Part shown: positions 15,686 through 23,804 of the stretch, piece by piece | How the letters are laid out: each line of letters begins with the position of its first letter | Numbering within the stretch: position 1 is the first letter of the stretch | Assembly: GCF_051192575.1 (NCBI RefSeq) | Contig: NZ_JBPJSQ010000011.1 | Coordinates: forward strand, 248,001 to 312,000 | Direction of reading: 5' to 3' | Origin: Aestuariimicrobium soli | GTDB taxonomy: Bacteria; Actinomycetota; Actinomycetes; Propionibacteriales; Propionibacteriaceae | Length of the DNA stretch: 64,000 bases | Notes under the pieces: model-generated | Seen by the model: only the letters and a program-made list of their open reading frames with translations | The model's database searches: none | What the model was told of the DNA's origin: nothing | Program-made: the position numbers and the translations under genes

Positions 15686-17280
15686 CCGGGTTGGCCAGCA
15701 CCACGCGCATCGCCTGGCGCCGCAGCCGCCTCTTCTGGATCCTGTGGGTGTTGGCGCTGCTCACCCTGATGCCGATGACGGTGATCAAGTACCACGACCT
15801 CGTCCCTCCCGGTTCCAGCCCCGAGGAACTGATGGCCACGCTCGGGTCCAACCCGACGATGCGCGCCATCCTCGGTGTGCCCCACGACCTGTCGACCCCC
15901 GGCGGTTTCACGATGTGGCGCGTCGGCGCCTTCACCGGGTGGACCGCAGCCTTCGTGACGATCTTCGCCGTGATCCGCTCGACTCGGGCCGACGAGGAGG
16001 AGGGCCGCACCGAACTCGTCCGTTCCGGTGCGGTCGGACGCCACGACATTCTCGGGGGTGCACTGGTCGTCGCGATGGCGGCCACCGCCGTGCTGGGTCT
16101 GCTCAACGCCCTGGCCATGGTCGCCGAGGGCACGCCGGTGGCCGGGTCTTTCGCGACCGGTGCCGGCATCACCGCCATCAGCTGGGTGTTCGCCGGGGTG
16201 GCCGCGGTGTGCGCGCAGGTCTTCGAATCGGCCCGGTCGGCACGGGCCTGGGCGGCCGGCATCGTGCTCGGCGGGCTGTACCTCGTCCGTGCCATGGTCG
16301 ACGGCTCGGCCTCGGCCTCGGTGCAGAAGCTGCGGTGGGTGATCCCGCTGGAGTGGCCCCAACTGCTTCGCCCCTACGCGGGGGAGCGCTGGTGGGTGTT
16401 GCTGCTGCCGGTGGCGTTGACGGTGGTGCTGATCGGGGTGGCGCTCGTGCTCGAGTCGCGCCGTGACTTCGGCGCCGGGCTGAGGGCCACGGCGCTGGGG
16501 CGAGCGGACGCCTCCCCGGCCCTGAAGGATGCCTTCGGCCTGGCCCGTCGCCTGCAACGCACCGGGGTGATCGGCTGGACGGTCGGGGTGTTGGTCGCGG
16601 CCTACGGCATGGGCTCGATCGGCACCCAGATCGACCAGATGCTGAAGGACAATCCCCAGGTGGCCGAGATGATGGCCAAGCTGGGTGGCACCGACCAGCT
16701 CTCGTCGGCCTTCTACATCGCCATGCTGGGCATCATGACCACCGTGATCGCGGTCGCTGCCGTGCAGTTCCTCGGACGACTCCATGCCGAGGAGGGCGCG
16801 GGCCACGTGGAGGTGATGGCCGCGACCGCCACTCCGCGTTCGAGCATTCTGGCCAGCCACCTGCTCATCGCAGCGGTGGTGCCCGCCGTGCTGGTGGTCG
16901 CCTCCGGGTTGTTGGTGTCGCTCGGGGAGGCCGCCAAGACGTCGGCCTGGGGCATGCTCGGCGACTACGGTCGGGCGTCGCTGGTGCTGCTGCCGGGACT
17001 CGCCCTGGTGATCGGTGTGGGCGTGGCACTGCTCGGGTGGCGTCCACGCTGGTTCGGATTGACGTGGGCGGTGGTGGGGTGGTCGATGTTCTGCAGTTGG
17101 CTGGCCCCGGTGTTCAACCTCCCGGCCTGGCTGGTGAGGGCCCAACCGTGGGGACACCTGCCCAAGCTGCCCGCCGATCCGATGGCGTGGACGCCGGTGG
17201 TGGTCGAGTCCGCCGTCGCGGTGCTGCTCGTGGTGCTGGGGGCCATCGGCTTCCGGCGACGTGATCTGCAGACCCGTTGA
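15682..17280 (+). CDS. ABC transporter permease (polyketide-antibiotic-exporter type)
   Basis: 532 aa with about twelve hydrophobic segments in two halves, each starting with an amphipathic Arg-rich piece (RIAWRRSRLFWILWVLALL; RRLQRTGVIGWTVGVL). This double-length layout fits actinobacterial exporters annotated as polyketide antibiotic ABC permeases. The extracytoplasmic loop after the first helix contains MATLGSNPTMRAILG. It is the partner of the ATPase it overlaps. The exported compound is unknown; resistance or lipid export are possible. The operon ends here. Confidence 0.88.
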   Translation: MTGLASTTRIAWRRSRLFWILWVLALLTLMPMTVIKYHDLVPPGSSPEELMATLGSNPTMRAILGVPHDLSTPGGFTMWRVGAFTGWTAAFVTIFAVIRSTRADEEEGRTELVRSGAVGRHDILGGALVVAMAATAVLGLLNALAMVAEGTPVAGSFATGAGITAISWVFAGVAAVCAQVFESARSARAWAAGIVLGGLYLVRAMVDGSASASVQKLRWVIPLEWPQLLRPYAGERWWVLLLPVALTVVLIGVALVLESRRDFGAGLRATALGRADASPALKDAFGLARRLQRTGVIGWTVGVLVAAYGMGSIGTQIDQMLKDNPQVAEMMAKLGGTDQLSSAFYIAMLGIMTTVIAVAAVQFLGRLHAEEGAGHVEVMAATATPRSSILASHLLIAAVVPAVLVVASGLLVSLGEAAKTSAWGMLGDYGRASLVLLPGLALVIGVGVALLGWRPRWFGLTWAVVGWSMFCSWLAPVFNLPAWLVRAQPWGHLPKLPADPMAWTPVVVESAVAVLLVVLGAIGFRRRDLQTR

Positions 17281-17295
17281 GGCGGCACCGTGGGA

Positions 17296-17325
17296 TTGGT
17301 GGGCGGGGGAGGCCCTCGCTAGGAT
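17296..17325 (+). promoter_or_regulatory. Promoter of tig
   Basis: TTGGTG (17296–17301), 18-base spacer, TAGGAT (17320–17325); leader of about 55 bases before the GTG at 17386. Confidence 0.55.
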
Positions 17326-17385
17326 TGGCGCGAATGCGCACGCCCGGGTGGTGTGCGCTGCCCAGAAACCACTCAGGAGAAATCA

Positions 17386-18894
17386 GTGCCGAGCACCGTT
17401 GAGAAGCTGTCCCCGACCCGGGTGAAGCTGACCGTCGAGGTCCCGTTCGCCGAGCTGCAGCCCAGCCTCGACAAGGCCTACAAGAGCATCGCCGAGCAGG
17501 TGAACATTCCCGGTTTCCGCAAGGGGAAGGTGCCCGCCACCGTCATCAACCAGCGCTTCGGTCGCGGGATGGTGCTGCAGGAGGCCATCAACGACCACCT
17601 GCCCGAGGCCTACGGCAATGCGGTCAACGAGGCCAAGATCGTGCCCCTGGGTCAGCCCGACATCGAGGTCACCAAGCTCGAGGACAACGATCTGGTCGAG
17701 TTCACCGCCGAGGTCGACGTGCGCCCCGAGTTCGAGGTGCCCGCCACCGATGACATCTCGGTCGAGGTCGACCCGATCAACGTGGACGACGCCGCCGTCG
17801 ACGAGCGCGTCGACCTGCTGCGCCAGCGCTTCGCCACCACCAACGACGTCGATCGTGCCGCCGCCGAGGGCGACGTGGTCGTGGTCGACCTGCTGGGCAG
17901 CCGTGACGGCGAGACGCTCGAGGACGCCACCGCCGAGGGTGTGACCTACAAGCTGGGTGCCGGCGGCATGCTCGACGGCCTCGACGAGGCCGTCATCGGA
18001 CTCTCCGCAGGTGAGTCGAAGGAGTTCACCTCGACCCTGGTCGGCGGCCCGCTGAAGGGTCAGGAGGCCGACATCAAGGTGACCGTGCAGAAGGTGCAGG
18101 AGCAGGAGCTGCCCGCCCTCGACGACGAGTTCGCCCAGATGGTCAGCCAGTTCGACACCGTCGACGAGATGCGCGCCGACCTGCGCGACTCGCTGGTGCG
18201 CATGGCCCGCCTCGAGCAGGCCGCGTCGGCCCGCGACAAGGTGCTGGAGGCCGTGCTGGCCAAGGTCGAGATCCCGCTGCCGCAGGGTCTGGCCGACACC
18301 GAGCTCGAGGCCCGCCGCAACCAGATCAACCAGCAGCTGGCCCAGGCCGGTCTGACCCTGGAGCAGTACCTGGCCGAGGCCGAGGACGAGACCGCCGAGG
18401 ACGAGGAGGCCTTCTGGGCCGACATCGAGAAGCGTTCGCTCGACGCCCTCAAGGCCCAGCTCGTGCTCGACCAGGTCGCCGAGACTGACGAGGTCGGCGT
18501 GGAGCAGCACGAGCTCACCGACCTGATCATGCGCAAGGCCCAGCAGTCCGGCACCAGCCCGGAGCAGGAAATGCAGCACATGATGGAGCACAACCACCTG
18601 CCCGAGTGGATGGCGGAGATCCGTCGCAGCAAGGCCCTGGCCACGCTGGTCGACGCCGCCACCGTCACCGACACCGAGGGCACCACCGTCGTGCTGTCGG
18701 CGCTCAACCCCGACGGCTCGGTGAACGAGGACGTGCAGGAGAAGGGTGAGGAGGCGGCCGCCGACGCCGAGCCCGCCAAGAAGCCCGCCGCCAAGAAGCC
18801 CGCCGCCAAGAAGGCCGCCGCGAAGAAGCCGGCCGCCGACAAGGCTCCGGCCAAGAAGGCCGACGCGGAACCCGAGGTCGACGCCGAGGCATGA
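17386..18894 (+). CDS. tig: Trigger factor (ribosome-associated chaperone, PPIase)
   Basis: 502 aa from a GTG with AGGAG six bases upstream. Domains: the ribosome-binding N-terminus containing the signature GFRKGKVP (about residues 40–47), an FKBP-type prolyl isomerase domain (about 150–240, AEGDVVVVDLLGS to VQKVQEQELP), and a helical substrate-binding C-domain. Family members are about 430–470 aa; the excess is a C-terminal tail of KKPAAKK-type Lys/Ala/Pro repeats ending in acidic residues. The tail is disordered and may add nucleic-acid or ribosome contact; that is inference. Role: folds nascent chains at the ribosome exit. Its position before clpP1P2X is typical of bacteria. Confidence 0.96.
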   Translation: MPSTVEKLSPTRVKLTVEVPFAELQPSLDKAYKSIAEQVNIPGFRKGKVPATVINQRFGRGMVLQEAINDHLPEAYGNAVNEAKIVPLGQPDIEVTKLEDNDLVEFTAEVDVRPEFEVPATDDISVEVDPINVDDAAVDERVDLLRQRFATTNDVDRAAAEGDVVVVDLLGSRDGETLEDATAEGVTYKLGAGGMLDGLDEAVIGLSAGESKEFTSTLVGGPLKGQEADIKVTVQKVQEQELPALDDEFAQMVSQFDTVDEMRADLRDSLVRMARLEQAASARDKVLEAVLAKVEIPLPQGLADTELEARRNQINQQLAQAGLTLEQYLAEAEDETAEDEEAFWADIEKRSLDALKAQLVLDQVAETDEVGVEQHELTDLIMRKAQQSGTSPEQEMQHMMEHNHLPEWMAEIRRSKALATLVDAATVTDTEGTTVVLSALNPDGSVNEDVQEKGEEAAADAEPAKKPAAKKPAAKKAAAKKPAADKAPAKKADAEPEVDAEA

Positions 18895-18925
18895 TCGCCA
18901 CGGCCGTCCACACGGCATACTGAGA

Positions 18926-18954
18926 GGCGCCAGTCCACCGGGACTGGCGCCTTT
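18926..18954 (+). terminator. Terminator after tig
   Basis: Perfect 11-bp stem GGCGCCAGTCC/GGACTGGCGCC with loop ACCG, then TTT. Separates tig from the AI-2E family gene. Confidence 0.75.
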
Positions 18955-18975
18955 CGCCACTTCTGAGGACGACAC

Positions 18976-20274
18976 GTGAACTTCCTGACCCGACTGGTCC
19001 GCTCTGCCCGCGGCGGCGTCGTGACGAAGCAGCCGCTCGAACTGACCGAGCAGGGGGAGGCGGTCGACACCCGCCCCCGGCGTGTGGCCGAACCCGAGGA
19101 AGTGGTCGCCTCCGACAGCACCGAGGTGATCGCCCACACGCGCGCCGAGACGTCTGCGACGGTTCGTCCCGAGTTGTTGGACGAGCGCGCCAGCGACCAC
19201 CGGGGTCTGCCGCGGTTCATGATGGTGGCCGTCACGGTGGCGGCCATCGGGCTGTCCCTGGCCTTCGTCCGCGATCTGCGTGACATCATCACGCCGATCT
19301 TCTTCGGCCTGAACCTGATGATCACCGCCTACCCGCTGCACAAGAAGCTGGTGTCGTGGAAGGTGCCCAAGGGGCTGAGCGCCACCATCGCGGGGTTCGT
19401 CGTCTTCCTGGTGCTGATCGGCTTCTTCGCGGGGCTGAGCTGGTCGGTGGCCGCGATGGTCACCAAGCTGCCCGACTACAACGCTCAGTTCATGAAGCTC
19501 TACGAAGACGGCATCGCCCTGCTGGCCCGCTTCGGCTACTCCGAGGACTGGCTGGTCGAGCAGGCCAAGGCCATCAATCCGCAGAGCGTGGTCAATGTGT
19601 TGGGGTCGGTGGTCAACTCCACCAGCGGCGTGCTGTCGATGCTCGTGGTGATCGTCACCGCGATGATCTTCATGGTGATGGACACCCCCGACATGGGGGC
19701 CCGCATGGCGGTGGCCCGGCAGAGCCACGGTCGCTTCATCGGTGCCCTCGAGCACTTCTGCGAGGGCATTCGCAAGTACTGGATCGTGACCACCGTGTTC
19801 GGTCTGATCGTCGCCGTGCTCGACCTGGCCGTGCTGCTCGGTCTCGGCGTTCCGCTGGCCCTGGTGTGGGCGCTGTTCAGCTTCCTCACCAACTACATCC
19901 CCAACGTCGGTTTCGTGATCGGCGTGATCCCGCCGGCCCTGCTCGCCCTGTTCGACAAGGGCCCCAAGACGGCGATCGCCGTGGTGGTGGCCTACTCGGT
20001 GCTGAACTTCGTCGTGCAGTCGATCATCCAGCCCAAGATCGCCGGCAACGCCGTGGGTCTGGGGCCGACGCTGTCGTTCATCTCGCTGTTGCTGTGGACC
20101 TCGGTGCTCGGCCCGCTGGGCGCCCTGCTGGCCCTGCCCAGCTCGCTGCTGGTGAAGGCCCTGCTGATCGACGCCGACCCGAAGGCCCGGTGGGCGAATG
20201 CGCTGATCTCCTCGCGCATCGAGGACGCCGACCTACCCGTCGCCACGGACGAGCCCGAGCCGGCCACCACGTGA
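18976..20274 (+). CDS. AI-2E family transporter (PerM/YdiK-like membrane protein)
   Basis: 432 aa, GTG start with GAGGA upstream. A charged cytosolic N-terminus of about 75 residues precedes seven to eight membrane helices. Family signature near the C-terminal third: FLTNYIPNVGFVIGVIPP (about residues 310–327) and the following LVVAYS...QSIIQPKI...GLGPTLSFISLL. Members export autoinducer-2 or act as Na+/H+ antiporters; the substrate here is unknown. Flanked by the tig terminator and the clpP1 promoter, so probably transcribed alone. Confidence 0.88.
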   Translation: MNFLTRLVRSARGGVVTKQPLELTEQGEAVDTRPRRVAEPEEVVASDSTEVIAHTRAETSATVRPELLDERASDHRGLPRFMMVAVTVAAIGLSLAFVRDLRDIITPIFFGLNLMITAYPLHKKLVSWKVPKGLSATIAGFVVFLVLIGFFAGLSWSVAAMVTKLPDYNAQFMKLYEDGIALLARFGYSEDWLVEQAKAINPQSVVNVLGSVVNSTSGVLSMLVVIVTAMIFMVMDTPDMGARMAVARQSHGRFIGALEHFCEGIRKYWIVTTVFGLIVAVLDLAVLLGLGVPLALVWALFSFLTNYIPNVGFVIGVIPPALLALFDKGPKTAIAVVVAYSVLNFVVQSIIQPKIAGNAVGLGPTLSFISLLLWTSVLGPLGALLALPSSLLVKALLIDADPKARWANALISSRIEDADLPVATDEPEPATT

Positions 20275-20280
20275 GTCGCA

Positions 20281-20291
20281 CGCCATCAGCG
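20281..20291 (-). promoter_or_regulatory. Candidate ClgR box upstream of clpP1
   Basis: On the minus strand CGCTGATGGCG fits the corynebacterial ClgR core CGCYNANRGCG (recalled). It lies about 50 bases before the clpP1 -10. ClgR activates clp genes in actinobacteria. Confidence 0.5.
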
Positions 20292-20331
20292 AACGCGCGG
20301 GGCCGCACTCCGATTTGTCCCACCGGCACGG

Positions 20332-20337
20332 TAGGTT
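20332..20337 (+). promoter_or_regulatory. -10 element of clpP1 (leaderless)
   Basis: TAGGTT ends seven bases before the GTG at 20345; no Shine-Dalgarno. Confidence 0.5.
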
Positions 20338-20344
20338 CGCTGTT

Positions 20345-20977
20345 GTGAACACACCAGACCTGCCCCAGACCCCTCGCGCCGCTGCCGCGGGCGGAGCTTC
20401 GCCGTTCGGGCTCAGCGACAACGTGTACCAGTCGCTGCTGGCCAACCGCATCGTCTTCCTCGGTTCCGAGGTCAAGGACGAGAACGCCAACGCGATCTGC
20501 GCACAGCTGCTGCTGCTCAATGCCGAGGACCCCGAGAAGGACATCTACCTCTACATCAACTCGCCCGGCGGCTCGGTGACCGCGGGCATGGCCATCTACG
20601 ACACCATGCAGTGGATCTCCAACGACGTCGCCACCGTGGCGATGGGGTTGGCCGCCTCGATGGGTCAGTTCCTGCTGTCGGCGGGCACCCAGGGCAAGCG
20701 GTTCGCCCTGCCGCACAGCCGCATCATGATGCACCAGCCGTCGGGCGGTATCGGTGGCACGGCCTCCGACATCCGCATCCAGGCCGAGCAGTCCCTGCAC
20801 ATCAAGAAGGAGATGGCTGAGCTGATCGCGCAGCAGACGGGCCAGACCGTCGAGCAGATCAACGCCGACTCCGACCGCGATCGTTGGTTCACGGCCGCGC
20901 AGGCCCTCGAGTACGGGTTCATCGACCACGTCTACGAGCGCGCCAGCCAGATCTCCACCGACGCCCCCAACCAGTGA
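20345..20977 (+). CDS. clpP1: ATP-dependent Clp protease proteolytic subunit ClpP1
   Basis: 210 aa from the GTG at 20345; the frame extends upstream to a TTG but without a ribosome site. Catalytic triad Ser105 (GLAASMGQF), His130 (RIMMHQPSGG) and Asp179 (SDRDRW), spaced as in E. coli ClpP. A short propeptide precedes SPFGLSDNVYQSLL. The gene is followed after 17 bases by clpP2. In actinobacteria ClpP1 and ClpP2 form mixed tetradecamers that degrade proteins delivered by ClpX or ClpC. Regulation: a ClgR-like box and a leaderless-type promoter lie upstream. Confidence 0.95.
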   Translation: MNTPDLPQTPRAAAAGGASPFGLSDNVYQSLLANRIVFLGSEVKDENANAICAQLLLLNAEDPEKDIYLYINSPGGSVTAGMAIYDTMQWISNDVATVAMGLAASMGQFLLSAGTQGKRFALPHSRIMMHQPSGGIGGTASDIRIQAEQSLHIKKEMAELIAQQTGQTVEQINADSDRDRWFTAAQALEYGFIDHVYERASQISTDAPNQ

Positions 20978-20994
20978 GCCCGAGGTATCCCCTG

Positions 20995-21639
20995 ATGAAC
21001 ACCCCGCAGATGCCGGGAGGCATGGCTCCGGCCGGCCCCTCGATGGACTACTACATCCCCCAGTGGGAGGAGCGCACCAGCTACGGTGTGCGCCGAGTCG
21101 ACCCCTACACCAAGCTGTTCGAGGATCGCATCATCTTCCTCGGCACCCCGATCTCGGACGACATCGCCAATGCCGTGATGGCGCAGCTGCTGTGCCTGCA
21201 GTCGATGGACGCGGATCGTCCGATCAGCATGTACATCAACTCGCCCGGCGGCTCGTTCACCGCGCTGACGGCCATCTACGACACCATGCGCTACATCAAG
21301 CCCGACGTGCAGACGATCTGCCTGGGTCAGGCGGCCTCGGCCGCCGCCGTGCTGCTGGCGGCTGGCACCGCCGGCAAGCGACTGGCGCTGCCGAACTCGC
21401 GCATCCTGATCCACCAGCCGGCCACCGAGGGCGGCTACGGCCAGAGCTCCGACCTGGAGATCCAGGCCAACGAGATCCTGCGCATCCGTTCGCTGATGGA
21501 GCGCATGCTCGCCGACGCGACCGGCCAGGAACTCGAGAAGGTCAGCCGCGACATCGAGCGCGACAAGTACCTGACGGCCGAGGAGGCCGTCGAGTACGGC
21601 ATCATCGACGAGATCCTCCCGTCGCTGAAGGACGCCTGA
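20995..21639 (+). CDS. clpP2: ATP-dependent Clp protease proteolytic subunit ClpP2
   Basis: 214 aa from the ATG at 20995. Triad Ser115 (GQAASAAAV), His140 (RILIHQPA) and Asp190 (IERDKY). Compared with ClpP1 it carries AASAAA in place of AASMGQ and one extra residue in the EGGYGQSS handle region, matching the usual ClpP1/ClpP2 division in actinobacteria. N-terminal propeptide of about 40 residues rich in Pro/Gly/Met. Downstream are two hairpins and then clpX 137 bases away. Confidence 0.95.
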   Translation: MNTPQMPGGMAPAGPSMDYYIPQWEERTSYGVRRVDPYTKLFEDRIIFLGTPISDDIANAVMAQLLCLQSMDADRPISMYINSPGGSFTALTAIYDTMRYIKPDVQTICLGQAASAAAVLLAAGTAGKRLALPNSRILIHQPATEGGYGQSSDLEIQANEILRIRSLMERMLADATGQELEKVSRDIERDKYLTAEEAVEYGIIDEILPSLKDA

Positions 21640-21645
21640 GCCCGC

Positions 21646-21698
21646 GGCCGGTCGGTTGGTCACGAAACGGACACAAAACCGTCGACCACCGACCGGCC
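21646..21698 (+). terminator. Long hairpin after clpP2
   Basis: GGCCGGTCGGTTGGTC pairs with GACCACCGACCGGCC with one bulged base; an inner ACGG/CCGT pair narrows the loop. There is no T-tract, so it may be an attenuator or RNA-stability element between clpP1P2 and clpX. Confidence 0.5.
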
Positions 21699-21705
21699 CG
21701 GCAAT

Positions 21706-21727
21706 GCTCGCGACATCGCACGCGAGC
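21706..21727 (+). other. Second hairpin before clpX
   Basis: Perfect 7-bp stem GCTCGCG/CGCGAGC with an 8-base loop, eight bases after the first hairpin and 49 before the clpX start. Confidence 0.45.
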
Positions 21728-21776
21728 CCGAGCTATCGTGACGCAACAAGCAAGGCCGTGAGCAGAGGAGGACGAC

Positions 21777-23063
21777 ATGGCACGCATCGGGGAGTCGAGC
21801 GACCTGTTCAAGTGCTCCTTCTGTGGAAAGAGCCAGAAGCAGGTCAAGAAGCTGATCGCCGGTCCACACGTCTACATCTGTGACGAGTGCATCGACCTGT
21901 GCAACGAGATCATCGAGGAGGAGTTCGCCGAGACCCCCAGCGTGGGGCTGCTCGACGAACTGCCCAAGCCGGTCGAGATCCGCTCGTTCCTCGACGAGTA
22001 CGTGATCGGCCAGGACTCGGCGAAGAAGACCCTCGCCGTGGCCGTCTACAACCACTACAAGCGAGTGCAGGCCCAATCGGCCACCACCACCCCCGCCCGC
22101 CGCGCCGAGGACGACGGTGTCGAGCTGGGCAAGTCGAACATCCTGCTGATCGGGCCCACCGGCTGCGGTAAGACCTACCTGGCGCAGACGCTGGCGAAGA
22201 TGCTCAACGTGCCCTTCGCCATGGCCGACGCCACCGCGCTGACCGAGGCCGGCTATGTCGGTGAGGACGTCGAGAACATCCTGCTGAAGCTGATCCAGGC
22301 CGCCGACTTCGACCTCAAGAAGGCCGAGACGGGCATCATCTACATCGACGAGATCGACAAGGTGGCCCGCAAGTCCGAGAACCCCTCGATCACCCGTGAC
22401 GTCTCCGGCGAGGGCGTGCAGCAGGCGCTGCTGAAGATCCTCGAGGGAACCCAGGCCTCGGTGCCGCCGCAGGGCGGCCGCAAGCACCCCCACCAGGAGT
22501 TCCTGCAGATCGACACCACCAATGTGCTGTTCATCGTCGGTGGTGCGTTCGCGGGACTGGAAGACATCATCGGCCAGCGGATCGGCAAGCGGCCCCTGGG
22601 CTTCAACAATGACGTCGCCTCGACCAAGGTGACCGACGACCTGTTCAGCAAGGTCTCGCCCGACGACCTGCACAAGTTCGGGCTGATCCCCGAGTTCATC
22701 GGACGACTGCCCATGATCTCGACCGTCTCGCCGCTCGACCGCCCCGCCCTGGTGCGCATCCTGGTCGAGCCCCGCAATGCCCTGGTGAAGCAGTTCCGCA
22801 AGCTGTTCGAACTCGACGGTGTGCAGTTGGAGATCACCGACGACGCGGTCGAGGCCATCGCCGACAAGGCACTGGAGCGCGGCACCGGTGCTCGCGGACT
22901 GCGCGCCATTCTTGAGGAGACCCTGCTCGAGGTGATGTACGAGGTGCCCGGCCGCGACGACGTCGCCGGGGTGCGGATCACCGGGGCCGTCGTCCGCGGT
23001 GAGGACGCCCCCGAACTGCTGCCCCGGGCCAAGCTGGCCCCCCGCGGCGAACTCTCGGCCTGA
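21777..23063 (+). CDS. clpX: ATP-dependent Clp protease ATPase subunit ClpX
   Basis: 428 aa, ATG with AGGAGGA upstream. N-terminal four-cysteine zinc domain (Cys13, Cys16, Cys35, Cys38), Walker A GPTGCGKT near residue 126, Walker B IIYIDEIDK, the pore loop GYVGEDVE, sensor regions and the ClpP-docking segment (LGFNNDV region). Role: hexameric unfoldase that feeds ssrA-tagged and other substrates to ClpP1P2. Separated from clpP2 by two hairpins, so its own promoter is likely. The methyltransferase gene follows after three bases. Confidence 0.97.
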   Translation: MARIGESSDLFKCSFCGKSQKQVKKLIAGPHVYICDECIDLCNEIIEEEFAETPSVGLLDELPKPVEIRSFLDEYVIGQDSAKKTLAVAVYNHYKRVQAQSATTTPARRAEDDGVELGKSNILLIGPTGCGKTYLAQTLAKMLNVPFAMADATALTEAGYVGEDVENILLKLIQAADFDLKKAETGIIYIDEIDKVARKSENPSITRDVSGEGVQQALLKILEGTQASVPPQGGRKHPHQEFLQIDTTNVLFIVGGAFAGLEDIIGQRIGKRPLGFNNDVASTKVTDDLFSKVSPDDLHKFGLIPEFIGRLPMISTVSPLDRPALVRILVEPRNALVKQFRKLFELDGVQLEITDDAVEAIADKALERGTGARGLRAILEETLLEVMYEVPGRDDVAGVRITGAVVRGEDAPELLPRAKLAPRGELSA

Positions 23064-23066
23064 GCC

Positions 23067-23804
23067 GTGGCCACCCGCGAGTGGGACGCCACCACCTACG
23101 ACAGCCTTCCCCTGCCGCACGTCGCCTGGGGGCAGAGGGTGCTCGACCGGCTCGCCCTGCGCGGTGATGAACGGGTGCTCGACGCCGGATGCGGCACCGG
23201 TCGCGACGCCGCCGCCCTGCTCGAGCGCTGGCCCGAGGCCCGCGTGGTGGGGGTCGACGGGTCGTCGGCGATGATCGCCTCGGCCCGCGAACGCCTGGGT
23301 GAGGCCGCCGAACTGGTGGTCGCCGACCTGACCGAACCGCTGGCCATCGAGCCCGTCGACGCCGTCATGAGCGTCGCCGCCTTCCACTGGATCACCGACC
23401 ATGCCGGGTTGTTCGCCAACCTGGCCCGGTCGGTCGTCCCCGGTGGCCGACTGGTCTCGGACTGCGGCGGTCAGGGTCAGTTGGCGATGGTGGACGAGGC
23501 CCTCGTCCGCGTCACGGGCCAACCGAAGAGGGGCATCCGGTTCGCCGGGGTCGACGAGACCGTTGCCGCCCTGCGGGCCGGTGGGTGGGAACCCGCCCGG
23601 GTGGAACTGCAGCCCGACCCGCTGCGACTCGACGACCCCGACCTGCTCGAGCGCTACCTCGGGGCGGTGTGCCTGGGCCAGTACCTGGCCGAGCTGCCGG
23701 ACGACCAGCACCCCGGCTTCCTGCGCGCCGTGCGCGAGGCGATGCCGGAACCGGTGATCGACTACGTGCGACTCGAGATCGAGGCGGAGTTGCCGCGCCA
23801 GTAG
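23067..23804 (+). CDS. Class I SAM-dependent methyltransferase (trans-aconitate methyltransferase-like)
   Basis: 245 aa, GTG start three bases after clpX. SAM motif I VLDAGCGTGRDAAALLERW (about residues 36–54), acidic loop VGVDGSSAMIASARERL, motif VVADLTEPL and post-motif SVAAFHWITDH. These features and the length match Tam-like small-molecule methyltransferases. Probably co-transcribed with clpX. The substrate is uncertain. Its 3' end overlaps the convergent ABC ATPase gene by 43 bases. Confidence 0.82.
   Translation: MATREWDATTYDSLPLPHVAWGQRVLDRLALRGDERVLDAGCGTGRDAAALLERWPEARVVGVDGSSAMIASARERLGEAAELVVADLTEPLAIEPVDAVMSVAAFHWITDHAGLFANLARSVVPGGRLVSDCGGQGQLAMVDEALVRVTGQPKRGIRFAGVDETVAALRAGGWEPARVELQPDPLRLDDPDLLERYLGAVCLGQYLAELPDDQHPGFLRAVREAMPEPVIDYVRLEIEAELPRQ

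Noticed and set aside
17383..19755. 790-aa minus-strand frame opposite tig
   Set aside because: It mirrors tig in the opposite strand, is His/Gly/Leu-rich and repetitive, and has no domain. A product of high GC content.
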